Shown: one piece after another, positions 14,020 through 21,606 of the stretch
Numbering within the stretch: position 1 is the first letter of the stretch
How the letters are laid out: each line of letters begins with the position of its first letter
Source of the DNA: Verrucomicrobiota bacterium
GTDB taxonomy: Bacteria; Verrucomicrobiota; Verrucomicrobiia; Limisphaerales; JAFMIX01
DNA length: 28,949 nucleotides
Reading direction: 5' to 3'
NCBI GenBank assembly: GCA_026397895.1
Contig: JAPLTZ010000068.1
Coordinates: 1 to 28,949 of the forward strand
Program-made: the position numbers and the translations under genes
The notes under the pieces: model-generated
Database searches by the model: none
Seen by the model: the letters and a program-made list of their open reading frames with translations, nothing else
Told to the model about the DNA's origin: nothing

Positions 14020-14167
14020 CCGTCAGGAGCGGAACCTGTGTAGAACGCCCCGCCACAAAATTCCCCAGCCCCGTCCCGCCTTCATCTGATTTCGGCGCGG
14101 CAGGCGGGGCGGCATATTCCGCTCCTGAACGGAGCTGAAAAACCGTTTTGCCGATGGTTCTACAAAG
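14020..14167. repeat. Composite inverted-repeat element downstream of the nuclease gene
   Basis: A left block at 14020-14034 (ccgtcaggagcggaa) is the inverted copy of 14117-14132 (ttccgctcctgaacgg), with a single extra base. A second pair is gtagaac (14040-14046) and gttctac (14157-14163). The pairs are interleaved rather than nested, so the block looks like two overlapping elements or a pseudoknot order, not a simple hairpin. The wording resembles repeats that recur between genes in Verrucomicrobia; that is recollection and was not searched. Confidence 0.65.
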
Positions 14168-14202
14168 ATGCCGCGCCGACGGCGCTTCCGTTCGCGTGGT
14201 TG

Positions 14203-14247
14203 GCGTATTTCGCGGTTCATCCTCACCGCGAACCACGCGAAATACGC
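14203..14247. repeat. Perfect 12-bp inverted repeat (gcgtatttcgcg / cgcgaaatacgc)
   Basis: Arms 14203-14214 and 14236-14247 are exact inverted copies, with an inner pair cgcggttc/gaaccacg extending the stem in part. The loop is about 21 bases. It sits between the interleaved repeats and the VOC promoter, and its motif is typical of dispersed palindromes of this bacterial group. Confidence 0.7.
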
Positions 14248-14268
14248 GAACGGGGAACGGTTGCCGCT

Positions 14269-14296
14269 TTGCACCTTTGCGCCTTTGCGTTAAAAT
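14269..14296 (+). promoter_or_regulatory. Candidate promoter of the VOC gene, formed from repeat sequence
   Basis: TTGCAC (14269-14274) and TAAAAT (14291-14296) are spaced by 16 bases. The -35 and spacer consist of tandem ctttgcg/cctttgcg repeats. The ATG follows the -10 box by only seven bases, so the transcript may be leaderless; no ribosome-binding site is visible. Confidence 0.45.
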
Positions 14297-14303
14297 CCGG
14301 CGC

Positions 14304-14750
14304 ATGAGCGTGAATCCCATTCCTTCCGATTGTCCGGCGTTGTGCGCGTATCTGCACGTGGCGGAGACGGCGCGGCTGATCGAGTTTCTGAAGATCGCGT
14401 TCGGCGGCGTGGAGGTCGGGCGCGTGACGATGCCGGACGGCCAGATCGCCCATGCGCGCGTGACCCTCGGCGGCGCGATGGTGATGATGAGCCTGGCGCA
14501 CCCGCCGTTCCCGCCGAGCGCGGTGATGCTGTATCACTATGTGGCGGATGTGGACGCAGCTTACGCGCGGGCGCTGGTGGCGGGCGCGGAATCGGTGTTC
14601 GCCCCGATGCCGACGTTCTACGGCGACCGGCTGGCGGTGGTGAAGGATTTCGCGGGCAACCACTGGGCGCTGGCGTCGCGGGTGGAGGACATCACGCTGG
14701 CCGAGGTGCAGAAACGGGTGTCGGGTTTCGTCGTCCCACCGGCGGCGTGA
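14304..14750 (+). CDS. VOC superfamily (glyoxalase/PhnB-like) protein
   Basis: The 148-residue protein begins MSVNPIPSDCPALCAYLHVA and shows the paired beta-alpha-beta-beta-beta units of the vicinal oxygen chelate fold: ARLIEFLKIAFGGVEVGRVT, then HARVTLGGAMVMMSLAHPP, then YHYVADVDAAYARALVAGAE and FYGDRLAVVKDFAGNHWALA. The sequence Y-G-D-R...D-F-x-G-N-x-W is typical of PhnB-like members. Such proteins include dioxygenases, glyoxalases and antibiotic-binding proteins, so the substrate cannot be named. The frame is open upstream to 14148, but that part is repeat DNA. Confidence 0.88.
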   Translation: MSVNPIPSDCPALCAYLHVAETARLIEFLKIAFGGVEVGRVTMPDGQIAHARVTLGGAMVMMSLAHPPFPPSAVMLYHYVADVDAAYARALVAGAESVFAPMPTFYGDRLAVVKDFAGNHWALASRVEDITLAEVQKRVSGFVVPPAA

Positions 14751-14826
14751 AGTCCGGCGGGCGCGCCGCGCGGCTTTGCGTTGAATTCTTTTTCCGTTTC
14801 CCGCATCTTCTCGCCCACAAATTTCT

Positions 14827-16674
14827 ATGGCTGAAAAACCGAAGGCAGTTTACGACGAGAGCAAGATCAAGACGCTGAGTTCGCTGGAGCACATCCGGCT
14901 GCGCACGGGCATGTATATCGGGCGCATCGGCAGCGGCGCGCATCCCGACGACGGCTGCTACATCATGCTCAAGGAGGTCGTGGATAACGCCGTGGACGAA
15001 TACATCATGGGCCACGGCAAGGAGGTCGAGATCAACATCGCCGATGGCCGCGTCAGCGTGCGCGATTTCGGTCGCGGCATTCCGCTCGGCAAAGTGGTGG
15101 ACTGCGTTTCCAAGATCAACACCGGCGCGAAATACAACGATGACGTGTTCCAGTTCAGCGTCGGCCTCAATGGCGTCGGCACGAAGGCGGTCAATGCGCT
15201 GTCGAAAAACTTTCTCGTGCGCAGCCATCGCGACGGCGAGTTCGCCGAGGCGAGCTTCAAGGTCGGCAAGCTGAAGAAGGAAAACTCCGGCAAGACGAAG
15301 GAGCCGAACGGCACGTTCATCGAGTTCGAGCCGGACGAGGAGATTTTTAAGAACAGCGAGTTCAAGCAGGAGTTCGTCGAGCGGCGGCTGCGGCATTACA
15401 GCTACCTGAACACGGGGCTGAAGCTCATTTTGAAGACGCCCGCGTCGCACGAGCCGAAGGTGTTCCAGTCGCGCCACGGCCTGATGGACCTGGTGATGGA
15501 GGAGCTCGGCACGGACGGCAGCGAGCCGCTGTATTCGCCGCTGCATTACGCGGGCAAGACGCTGGAGTTCTGCTTCACCCACAGCAATTCGCGTTACGGC
15601 GAGACGTTCTATTCCTTCGTCAACGGCCAATACACCAGCGACGGCGGCACGCACTTGAGCGCGTTTCGCGAGGGTTTGCTGAAGGCGGTGAACGAGTATT
15701 GCGGCGGCAAATACGAAGGCGACGACGTGCGCGAGGCGATGGTCGGCGCGGTGGCGATCCGCCTCAAAGACCCGATGTTCGAGTCGCAGACGAAGAACAA
15801 GCTCGGCAACACGGAAATCCGCACCGAACTCGTGAACAATGTGCGCGAGGAGTTGCTGCACTTTTTCCAGCGCAACAAGCAGATCGCCGAGACCATCATC
15901 GCGAAGGTGCGGGACACGCAGGAGTTGCGGAAGGAATTGCAAAACGTGAAGAAGCTAGCGCGCGAACGCGCCAAGGCGATCACGTTGCGCATCCCGCAGT
16001 TGAAGGACTGTAAAAATCATTTCGACAAGAAAAAGGAGAAGGGCAAGGGCACAATGGTCTTCATCTGCGAAGGCCAGTCCGCCGCCGGCTCGATCACGAG
16101 CTGCCGCGACGTGAACAATCAGGCGGTGTTCGTGCTCAAGGGCAAGCCGCTCAACGTCTGGGATCTCAAGCGCGACGTGATGTATAAGAACGACGAGATG
16201 TATAACCTCATGCAGTCGCTCAACGTCGAGGACAACACCGAGGGCTTGCGTTACGACAAGGTCATCCTCGCCACCGACGCGGACGTGGACGGCATGCACA
16301 TCCGCAATTTGATGATCACGTATTTCTTCCGGTTCTTCGAGCAACTGGTCCACGACGGTCACGTGTATGTGCTGGAGACGCCGTTGTTCCGCGTGCGCAA
16401 CAAGGAGAAAACGATTTACTGCTACAGCGAAACCGAGCGCGACAACGCCATCAAGGAACTCGGCGGCAAACCTGAAATCACGCGGTTCAAGGGTCTGGGC
16501 GAAATCAGTCCGAAAGAATTCGCGCAATTCATCGGCAAGGAAATGCGCCTGAGCAAAGTGGAATACGCGCCGCGCGCCGAGTCCGGCCCGATCTTCAACT
16601 TCTACATGGGCAAGAACACACCCGAGCGGAAGGACTACATCATGGAAAAGCTCGTCGTGCCGGTGGAGGAATAA
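14827..16674 (+). CDS. parE: DNA topoisomerase IV subunit B (ParE type)
   Basis: The 615-residue ATPase subunit of type IIA topoisomerase powers strand passage that decatenates chromosomes. The GHKL ATPase region contains LKEVVDNAVDEYI (E50, N54), VRDFGRGIPLGK and GLNGVGTKAVNALS. The TOPRIM region has E415 in EGQSAAGSITSCRD and the metal-binding D484-A-D-V-D in ATDADVDGMHIR. The shorter length and sequence of the second half are of the ParE type known from Bacteroidetes and relatives, rather than classical GyrB. In the usual EGDSAGG motif the Asp is Gln here. It is followed after 15 bases by its partner. Confidence 0.92.
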   Translation: MAEKPKAVYDESKIKTLSSLEHIRLRTGMYIGRIGSGAHPDDGCYIMLKEVVDNAVDEYIMGHGKEVEINIADGRVSVRDFGRGIPLGKVVDCVSKINTGAKYNDDVFQFSVGLNGVGTKAVNALSKNFLVRSHRDGEFAEASFKVGKLKKENSGKTKEPNGTFIEFEPDEEIFKNSEFKQEFVERRLRHYSYLNTGLKLILKTPASHEPKVFQSRHGLMDLVMEELGTDGSEPLYSPLHYAGKTLEFCFTHSNSRYGETFYSFVNGQYTSDGGTHLSAFREGLLKAVNEYCGGKYEGDDVREAMVGAVAIRLKDPMFESQTKNKLGNTEIRTELVNNVREELLHFFQRNKQIAETIIAKVRDTQELRKELQNVKKLARERAKAITLRIPQLKDCKNHFDKKKEKGKGTMVFICEGQSAAGSITSCRDVNNQAVFVLKGKPLNVWDLKRDVMYKNDEMYNLMQSLNVEDNTEGLRYDKVILATDADVDGMHIRNLMITYFFRFFEQLVHDGHVYVLETPLFRVRNKEKTIYCYSETERDNAIKELGGKPEITRFKGLGEISPKEFAQFIGKEMRLSKVEYAPRAESGPIFNFYMGKNTPERKDYIMEKLVVPVEE

Positions 16675-16689
16675 TTTTCATTTCATACC

Positions 16690-18822
16690 ATGTCAGCCAA
16701 ACGCAAAAAAGATTCAAGCCAGCCGGAATTGCCCATCGCAGGCGCGCCGCCCGCGCCGGTGGCCGCCAAGCCCGCCAAGGAAGCCGCCGCCGCGAACGGC
16801 AACGGCAACGGCGCGACGCACGTGCTCGCGGAAGAATTTTCCACCGCCGTCGCCCACAAGCCGTTCGATCCGAAGTCGCTCGCCGTCGGCCTGCACACGC
16901 GCGTGGACCGCGGGTTTCTGGATTACGCCAGCTACGTCATCCGCGACCGCGCGATCCCGAATCTCGCGGACGGCCTGAAGCCCGTGCAGCGGCGCATCAT
17001 GTGGGCATTGCACGAGAAGGACGACGGCCGTTTCATCAAGGTCGCCAACGTTGTCGGCCACACGATGCAGTATCACCCGCACGGCGACGCCTCCATCGGC
17101 GACGCGCTCGTGGTGCTGGCGAACAAGCGTTATCTCATCGAGGGCCAGGGAAATTTCGGCAACATCTTCACCGGCGACCCCGCCGCCGCGTCGCGTTACA
17201 TCGAGTGCCGGCTCACGGAACTCGCGCGCACGGAACTGTTCAACGACGAGATCACCGATTTCATCCCCAGCTACGACGGGCGCAACAAAGAACCTGTCTC
17301 CCTGCCCTGCAAACTGCCGCTCACGCTCATGCTCGGCGCGGAAGGCATCGCGGTCGGGCTGGCGGCGCGGATTCTGCCGCACAATTTCCCCGAGTTGCTC
17401 GAAGCGCAGATCGCCATCCTCAAGAAGCAGCCGTTCAAGTGCCTGCCCGATTTCCCGACCGGCGGCCTGATGGACGCGCGCGATTATCAGGACGGCAAAG
17501 GCAGCGTGAAAGTCCGCGCCAAGATCAAGGCCAAGGACGAAGCCACCGTCGTCATCAAGGAGATTCCGCCCACGACCTCGACCGAGTCACTCATCGCGTC
17601 CATCGAGGACGCCGTGCAGAAGGGCAAGTTGAAGGTGAAATCCATCAACGATTTCACCTCGGAAGATGTTGAGATCGAAATCCGCTGTCCGCAGGGCGTG
17701 GAGGCGGAGAAGCTGATTGATGCGCTCTACGCGTTCACGGACTGCGAGGTGTCCATCGCCAGCCGCATCATCGTCATCAAGGACAACCGCCCCGTCGAGC
17801 TGACCGTTTCGGAAATCCTGCGCGAGAACACCGACCAGCTCATCGCCATCCTCAAGCGCGAACTCGTGTTGCGCGAGAAGCAGCTCCTCGACGAACTGCA
17901 TTACCGCACGCTCGAACGCATCTTCATCGAGGAACGCATCTACAAGCTCATCGAGAAATGCAAGACCGGCGAGGCCGTCACGGCGGCGGTGTATGATGGC
18001 TTCAAGCCCTTCAAGCGCCAGCTCGTGCGCGACATCGTGGACGCCGACGTGGAACGCCTGTTGCAGGTCCGCATCCGCCGCATTTCGCTGTTCGACATCA
18101 ACAAGCACCGCGAGGAGATGGAGCAGGTCAAAGCCGACCTCGCCGAGACGCTGAAGAATCTCAAGAACCTCACCCGCTACGTCATCGGCCACCTCGAAGG
18201 GTTGCTGGAGAAATACGGCCCGCTCTACCCGCGCCTCACCACCAAGTCCGCGCGCCACGAAGAAGTGGACGTGAAGGCCGCCGCGTTCAAGTCCTTCAAG
18301 GTCGCCTATGACCGCGAGACCGGCTACGTCGGCTACAAGGTCAGCGGCGAGGAATTCAAACTCGAATGCACCAAGTTCGACAAGGTGCTGCTCGTGTTCA
18401 AGGACGGCACCTACAAGGTCACCGAACTGCCGGAGAAACTGTTTGTCGGGCCGGAACTGTTCTACTGCGGCCTGCCGGACCGCGAGAAAGTCTTCACCTG
18501 CGCCTACACCGACCGCAACGCGAGCTACCTCAAACGCTTCACGTTCGGCGGCACCATCATGAACAAGGCGTATCTCTGCATCCCGGACAAATCGCGCATC
18601 CTGTTCTTCGCGCCGGAAACGCCGAAGGTGCTTTACGTCCGCTACAAACCCGCGCCGCACCAGAAAGTCAGCCAGCAGACGTGCGACCCGAAGCAGATCG
18701 AAGTGAAGTCGCCGAAGACGCGCGGCCGGCAGATTTCCATCAAGGACATCTCCTCCGTGACCGCCGAGCCGACGCGCGGCTGGGACGAGAAGGCGGCGAC
18801 GACAGAAATCGTCTTCGTGTAG
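16690..18822 (+). CDS. parC: DNA topoisomerase IV subunit A (ParC type)
   Basis: This 710-residue subunit makes the double-strand break. After a low-complexity Ala/Pro/Asn-rich N-terminus (about 1-60) the breakage domain starts at RGFLDYASYVIRDRAIPNLAD. The quinolone-pocket region reads YHPHGDASIGDALV, with Ala where many gyrases have Ser83. The catalytic tyrosine is Y170 in AAASRYIECRL. A coiled tower region (REEMEQVKADLAETLKNLKN) and a reduced C-terminal domain follow. Like its partner it is closest in style to the ParC of Bacteroidetes. The gene ends in TAG and converges with recG only six bases away. Confidence 0.92.
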   Translation: MSAKRKKDSSQPELPIAGAPPAPVAAKPAKEAAAANGNGNGATHVLAEEFSTAVAHKPFDPKSLAVGLHTRVDRGFLDYASYVIRDRAIPNLADGLKPVQRRIMWALHEKDDGRFIKVANVVGHTMQYHPHGDASIGDALVVLANKRYLIEGQGNFGNIFTGDPAAASRYIECRLTELARTELFNDEITDFIPSYDGRNKEPVSLPCKLPLTLMLGAEGIAVGLAARILPHNFPELLEAQIAILKKQPFKCLPDFPTGGLMDARDYQDGKGSVKVRAKIKAKDEATVVIKEIPPTTSTESLIASIEDAVQKGKLKVKSINDFTSEDVEIEIRCPQGVEAEKLIDALYAFTDCEVSIASRIIVIKDNRPVELTVSEILRENTDQLIAILKRELVLREKQLLDELHYRTLERIFIEERIYKLIEKCKTGEAVTAAVYDGFKPFKRQLVRDIVDADVERLLQVRIRRISLFDINKHREEMEQVKADLAETLKNLKNLTRYVIGHLEGLLEKYGPLYPRLTTKSARHEEVDVKAAAFKSFKVAYDRETGYVGYKVSGEEFKLECTKFDKVLLVFKDGTYKVTELPEKLFVGPELFYCGLPDREKVFTCAYTDRNASYLKRFTFGGTIMNKAYLCIPDKSRILFFAPETPKVLYVRYKPAPHQKVSQQTCDPKQIEVKSPKTRGRQISIKDISSVTAEPTRGWDEKAATTEIVFV

Positions 18823-19602
18823 CGGCGCTCACATCGCAAGCGATTTCGCCGCAATGTCCCGCGCCTGCCGGATGAGAGTCAAATCTTCAACGAGATTGCC
18901 GAAGCGCAGCCGCATCGCGCCGCTCTGCTGCTGGCCGAGCAGTTCGCCAGGCCCGCGCAGCTTCAGGTCCGCCTCGGCAATCGCGAAGCCGTCGCCCGTC
19001 GCCTCCAAAACCTTCAGCCGCCCGCGCGCCTCCAGATTCTTCGCCTCCGAAATCAGGATGCAAAAACTCTCGTGCGCGCCGCGCCCGATGCGTCCGCGCA
19101 ACTGGTGCAGTTGCGCCAGCCCGAACGCCTCCGCGTTCTCGATGAGCATCACCGTCGCGTTCGGCACGTCCACGCCCACCTCGATGAGCGACGTGGCAAG
19201 CAGCGCGCTCAGCTTGTTCGCGCGAAAATCCGCCATCACCGCCTCTTTGTCCGCCGGCTTCACGCGCCCGTGCAGCAACCCGACCTTGAACGGCGCGAGC
19301 GCGCGCTGCACGTTTTCAAATTCCTTCGTCACCGCCTTGAACGACGTGCGGACGAAAGTTTTTATCGTGCCGCGCCCGCCGGGCAATTCGTCAATCACCG
19401 ACACGTCCAAATCGCCGTAAAGCGTGAGGCCGAGCGTGCGCGGGATGGGCGTGGCCGTCATCACGAGCAAGTGCGGATAATTTCCCTTCCGCACCAGCGT
19501 CTCGCGCTGCGCCACGCCGAACTTGTGCTGCTCGTCAATGATGACCAGGCCGAGGTTTGGAATCTCGAAGCCGCTCGTGAACAGCGCGTGCGTTCCAACG
19601 TA

Positions 19603-19673
19603 GATTGAGGATTGAGGATTGAGGATGGCGGGACGAACGCGCTTTCCATCCTCCATCCTCCATCCTCCATCCT
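19603..19673 (-). repeat. Heptanucleotide repeat block inside recG
   Basis: On the plus strand GATTGAG occurs three times in tandem (19603-19623) and CCATCCT four times in tandem (19646-19673), with 22 bases between. In recG it encodes GWRMEDGK...ILNPQSSI, in place of the usual charged stretch before V/I-G-T-H-A. Because the unit is seven bases, gain or loss of one copy would shift the recG frame. Confidence 0.85.
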
Positions 19674-20159
19674 CGCCGCCTTTGTGACTTCCAGTTTGCA
19701 ACACGACGCGCACCCCGAGCGGCTCCAGCCAGAGCGAGAAATTTCGGAAATGCTGTTCCGCCAGAATCTCCGTGGGCGACATCAGCGCCACGTTGAAGCC
19801 GCTCTCCAGCGCCATCAACGCAGCGCACGCCGCCACCGCCGTCTTGCCCGACCCCACATCGCCCTGCAACAGCCGCCGCATCGGATGCAAACCGCCCATG
19901 TCCGCGCGGATCTCTCGCAGCACGCGCGTCTGCGCCTCGGTGAGCTTGAAGCCGAGCTGCGCGAGGAAGGGTTTCATCAACCGGTTGTCGCCGTGACACG
20001 GCAGCGCTTTCGCGCTCGCCTCAAATTTCTTCCGCCGCGCCTGAATCTGGATTTGCAGCGCGACAAATTCATCCAGCGCCAGCCGTTGCCGCGCGATTTC
20101 CACATCGGTCAACTCTTCGGGAAAATGAATCATGCACACCGCGTTGGCGCGGGCGGGGA

Positions 20160-20274
20160 GGAGCGGAGTGCGCCCGTCCCCGGGCGCAGTAATGTTCAAT
20201 TGCAGCGGGACTCCCGTTTTTTCCGAGGCCGCCTTGGAAGATTGCGTTGCTGTGGCCGGGGACGGCCACGCTCC
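20160..20274 (-). repeat. 115-bp inverted-repeat element inside recG
   Basis: The left end ggagcgg...cgcccgtccccgggcgcag and the right end ctgtggccggggacggccac-gctcc are imperfect inverted copies sharing GGAGCG, CCGTCCCCGG and the following CAG-AA-G. The element encodes recG residues about 193-231 (PSPATATQSSKAASEKTG and so on), a Ser/Thr/Ala-rich stretch between EGQIAEP and RANAVCMIHFPEE, where other RecG proteins have only a short linker. It looks like a MITE-like or dispersed palindrome inserted in frame. Confidence 0.7.
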
Positions 20275-20846
20275 AAACGTCGGCTCGGCAATCTGCCCCT
20301 CGAACTTCTCCAACGCGCGCCAGACCAGCGTGCGCATCGCGCGCGCCGTGAGGCCCTCGGTCAGCGGATGGATCGGCACGATGCGGTTGACGTGGACAAA
20401 TTCATCCTCGCCCGGCTCGACCAGTTCGGTTTCGGGATGGTCAATCGTGCGCGGCTTGAGCGTCTCCGGCTTGCCGAAGACGAGGAACTCGCGCCCGACG
20501 GCGAACCAGTCCTCCATCCACGGCTGCATCTGCCACCAGCGGCAATGCAGCAGCGCCGAGCCGTCGTCCAGGATGCACTCGAACATCGCGCGCGTGCCGC
20601 GCTTGAACCGCTTCACGCCGGCGGCGACGATCTTGCCGCGCACGGTGGCGGCTTCCTTGAGTTTCAGCTCGCGGATGGGGAGAAATTTCCGGCGGTCCTC
20701 GTAGCGGCGCGGCTGGTGCAGCAGCAAATCTTCGATGGTGAAAATCTCCAGCCGCGCGAGCAGCTTCGCGCGTTCGCTACCGACGCCCCAGAGCTAGGTG
20801 ATGGGCGCGGCGAGCGGGGAAATGGGCGGCTTCGTTTCCGGCGGCG

Positions 20847-21506
20847 TCATTTGCGGATGAATTTTTCGAGCGCGGCGAACAGCGCGCCCGAATCCTTCAG
20901 GTGCGTGCAATGCCCGACATCGCTGACGAGGCCGAAGCCGCTGCCGTAGGCCGGGCCGTTGGCCACGCAGACGTCGGTGTCGCAATCGGTGAGCTGGTCC
21001 TCGGCCTTTTGGATGACGCCGGCGGGGTCGCCGTCCACCTCGTATTTCCAGCCGACGAGCTTCGCGTTCGGAAACCAGCCGCGCAGTTCGGTGATGAGCT
21101 TGGGCGTGGGCACGAGTTCGGCAAGCAGCGTTCCGGCGCGCGTGGAAAATTTGGCGGATTTGACCTCGGCGAGTTCGCCGGCGGCGTTGCGCAGCCAGAT
21201 TTTGCCGAAACCAAAATCGCTGACGGCGGCGGCGTGGAAGACGGCGTCCGCAGATTCCGCAGATTCCGCAGAGATTTTTTTCAGCTTGCCCGACAAGTCG
21301 GCGGTGGTGGTGAAGCGTTCAACCTGCTGGGCCTTGATTTCACCGGCGTGCGTGGCGGTTTCGCCGAGAAGCAGCGTGACGGCGTGGCCGTGCGCGGTGA
21401 GGAAGTTCGCCAGTTCGATGCCCAGCCTGCCGGTGGAGAAATTGGTGAGGCGACGGACGTTGTCCATCGTTTCGTAAGTCGGCCCGGCGGTGACGATGCA
21501 GTTCAT
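20847..21506 (-). CDS. coaB: Phosphopantothenate-cysteine ligase (CoaB domain only)
   Basis: The 219-residue protein matches the CoaB half of the usual CoaBC fusion, which joins cysteine to 4'-phosphopantothenate in CoA synthesis. It starts MNCIVTAGPTYETMDNVRRL, then TNFSTGRLGIELANFLTAHG, the nucleotide and dimer region. HAAAVSDFGF and FSTRAGTLLAELVPTPKLI match the conserved ligase core, and VGWKYEVDG stands for the usual VGFxxE. No CoaC (decarboxylase) domain is attached and none lies nearby, so it must be encoded elsewhere. An ATG four codons upstream (21518) is possible but less likely. Residues around 80-87 (SAESAESA) come from a 9-bp tandem repeat. Confidence 0.85.
   Translation of the reverse strand: MNCIVTAGPTYETMDNVRRLTNFSTGRLGIELANFLTAHGHAVTLLLGETATHAGEIKAQQVERFTTTADLSGKLKKISAESAESADAVFHAAAVSDFGFGKIWLRNAAGELAEVKSAKFSTRAGTLLAELVPTPKLITELRGWFPNAKLVGWKYEVDGDPAGVIQKAEDQLTDCDTDVCVANGPAYGSGFGLVSDVGHCTHLKDSGALFAALEKFIRK
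21248..21273 (-). repeat. 9-bp tandem repeat inside coaB
   Basis: CCGCAGATT occurs twice in tandem followed by a partial third copy CCGCAGAG. It encodes the Ser-Ala-Glu repeat of CoaB. The unit is a multiple of three, so copy changes would keep the frame. The same wording is a common dispersed intergenic repeat in related bacteria, from memory. Confidence 0.75.
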
Positions 21507-21515
21507 GTCGGCGTC

Positions 21516-21557
21516 CAAGCTTTAGCCGTTTCGGCGGCGGCAGCAAGCCAAAGCTTG
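21516..21557. repeat. Inverted repeat in the divergent coaB/ade promoter region
   Basis: CAAGCTTTAGC (21516-21526) and GCCAAAGCTTG (21547-21557) pair with one mismatch around a 20-base GC-rich loop. The element fills the left half of the gap between divergent genes. Its right arm overlaps the candidate -35 box of ade. Confidence 0.65.
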
Positions 21558-21584
21558 AATCACGACGGGCGGCGGGAGTAGTCT
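21555..21584 (+). promoter_or_regulatory. Candidate promoter of adenine deaminase gene
   Basis: TTGAAT (21555-21560) and TAGTCT (21579-21584) are spaced by 18 bases and lie 22 bases before the ATG. A strong ribosome-binding site AAGGAG (21592-21597) follows. Confidence 0.4.
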
Positions 21585-21606
21585 TTCGGCCAAGGAGAAT
21601 CGAATC

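Larger units (their letters stand above)
18829..20850 (-). pseudogene. recG: ATP-dependent DNA helicase RecG, with amber codon at 19 and two repeat insertions
   Basis: RecG remodels stalled replication forks and Holliday junctions. Its true start is the ATG at 20850-20848, which overlaps the coaB stop as ATGA. The product reads MTPPETKPPISPLAAPIT, then TAG at 20796-20794, then LWGVGSERAKLLARLEIF, the conserved RecG N-terminus. There is no ATG or GTG between the TAG and 20727 (a TTG). The rest is complete: wedge domain, Walker A GDVGSGKTAVAA (about 330), DEQH at about 439-442, and helicase C-terminus with LHGRVKPADKEAVM and LRGRIGRG. Two segments, residues about 192-231 and 391-416, are encoded by repeat DNA and do not look like RecG. 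Whether the gene still works depends on amber readthrough or a sequence error. Confidence 0.85.

Noticed and set aside
5722..20850. Full reassignment of TAG to an amino acid
   Set aside because: parC and the nuclease gene end naturally in TAG, so at most partial suppression remains possible.
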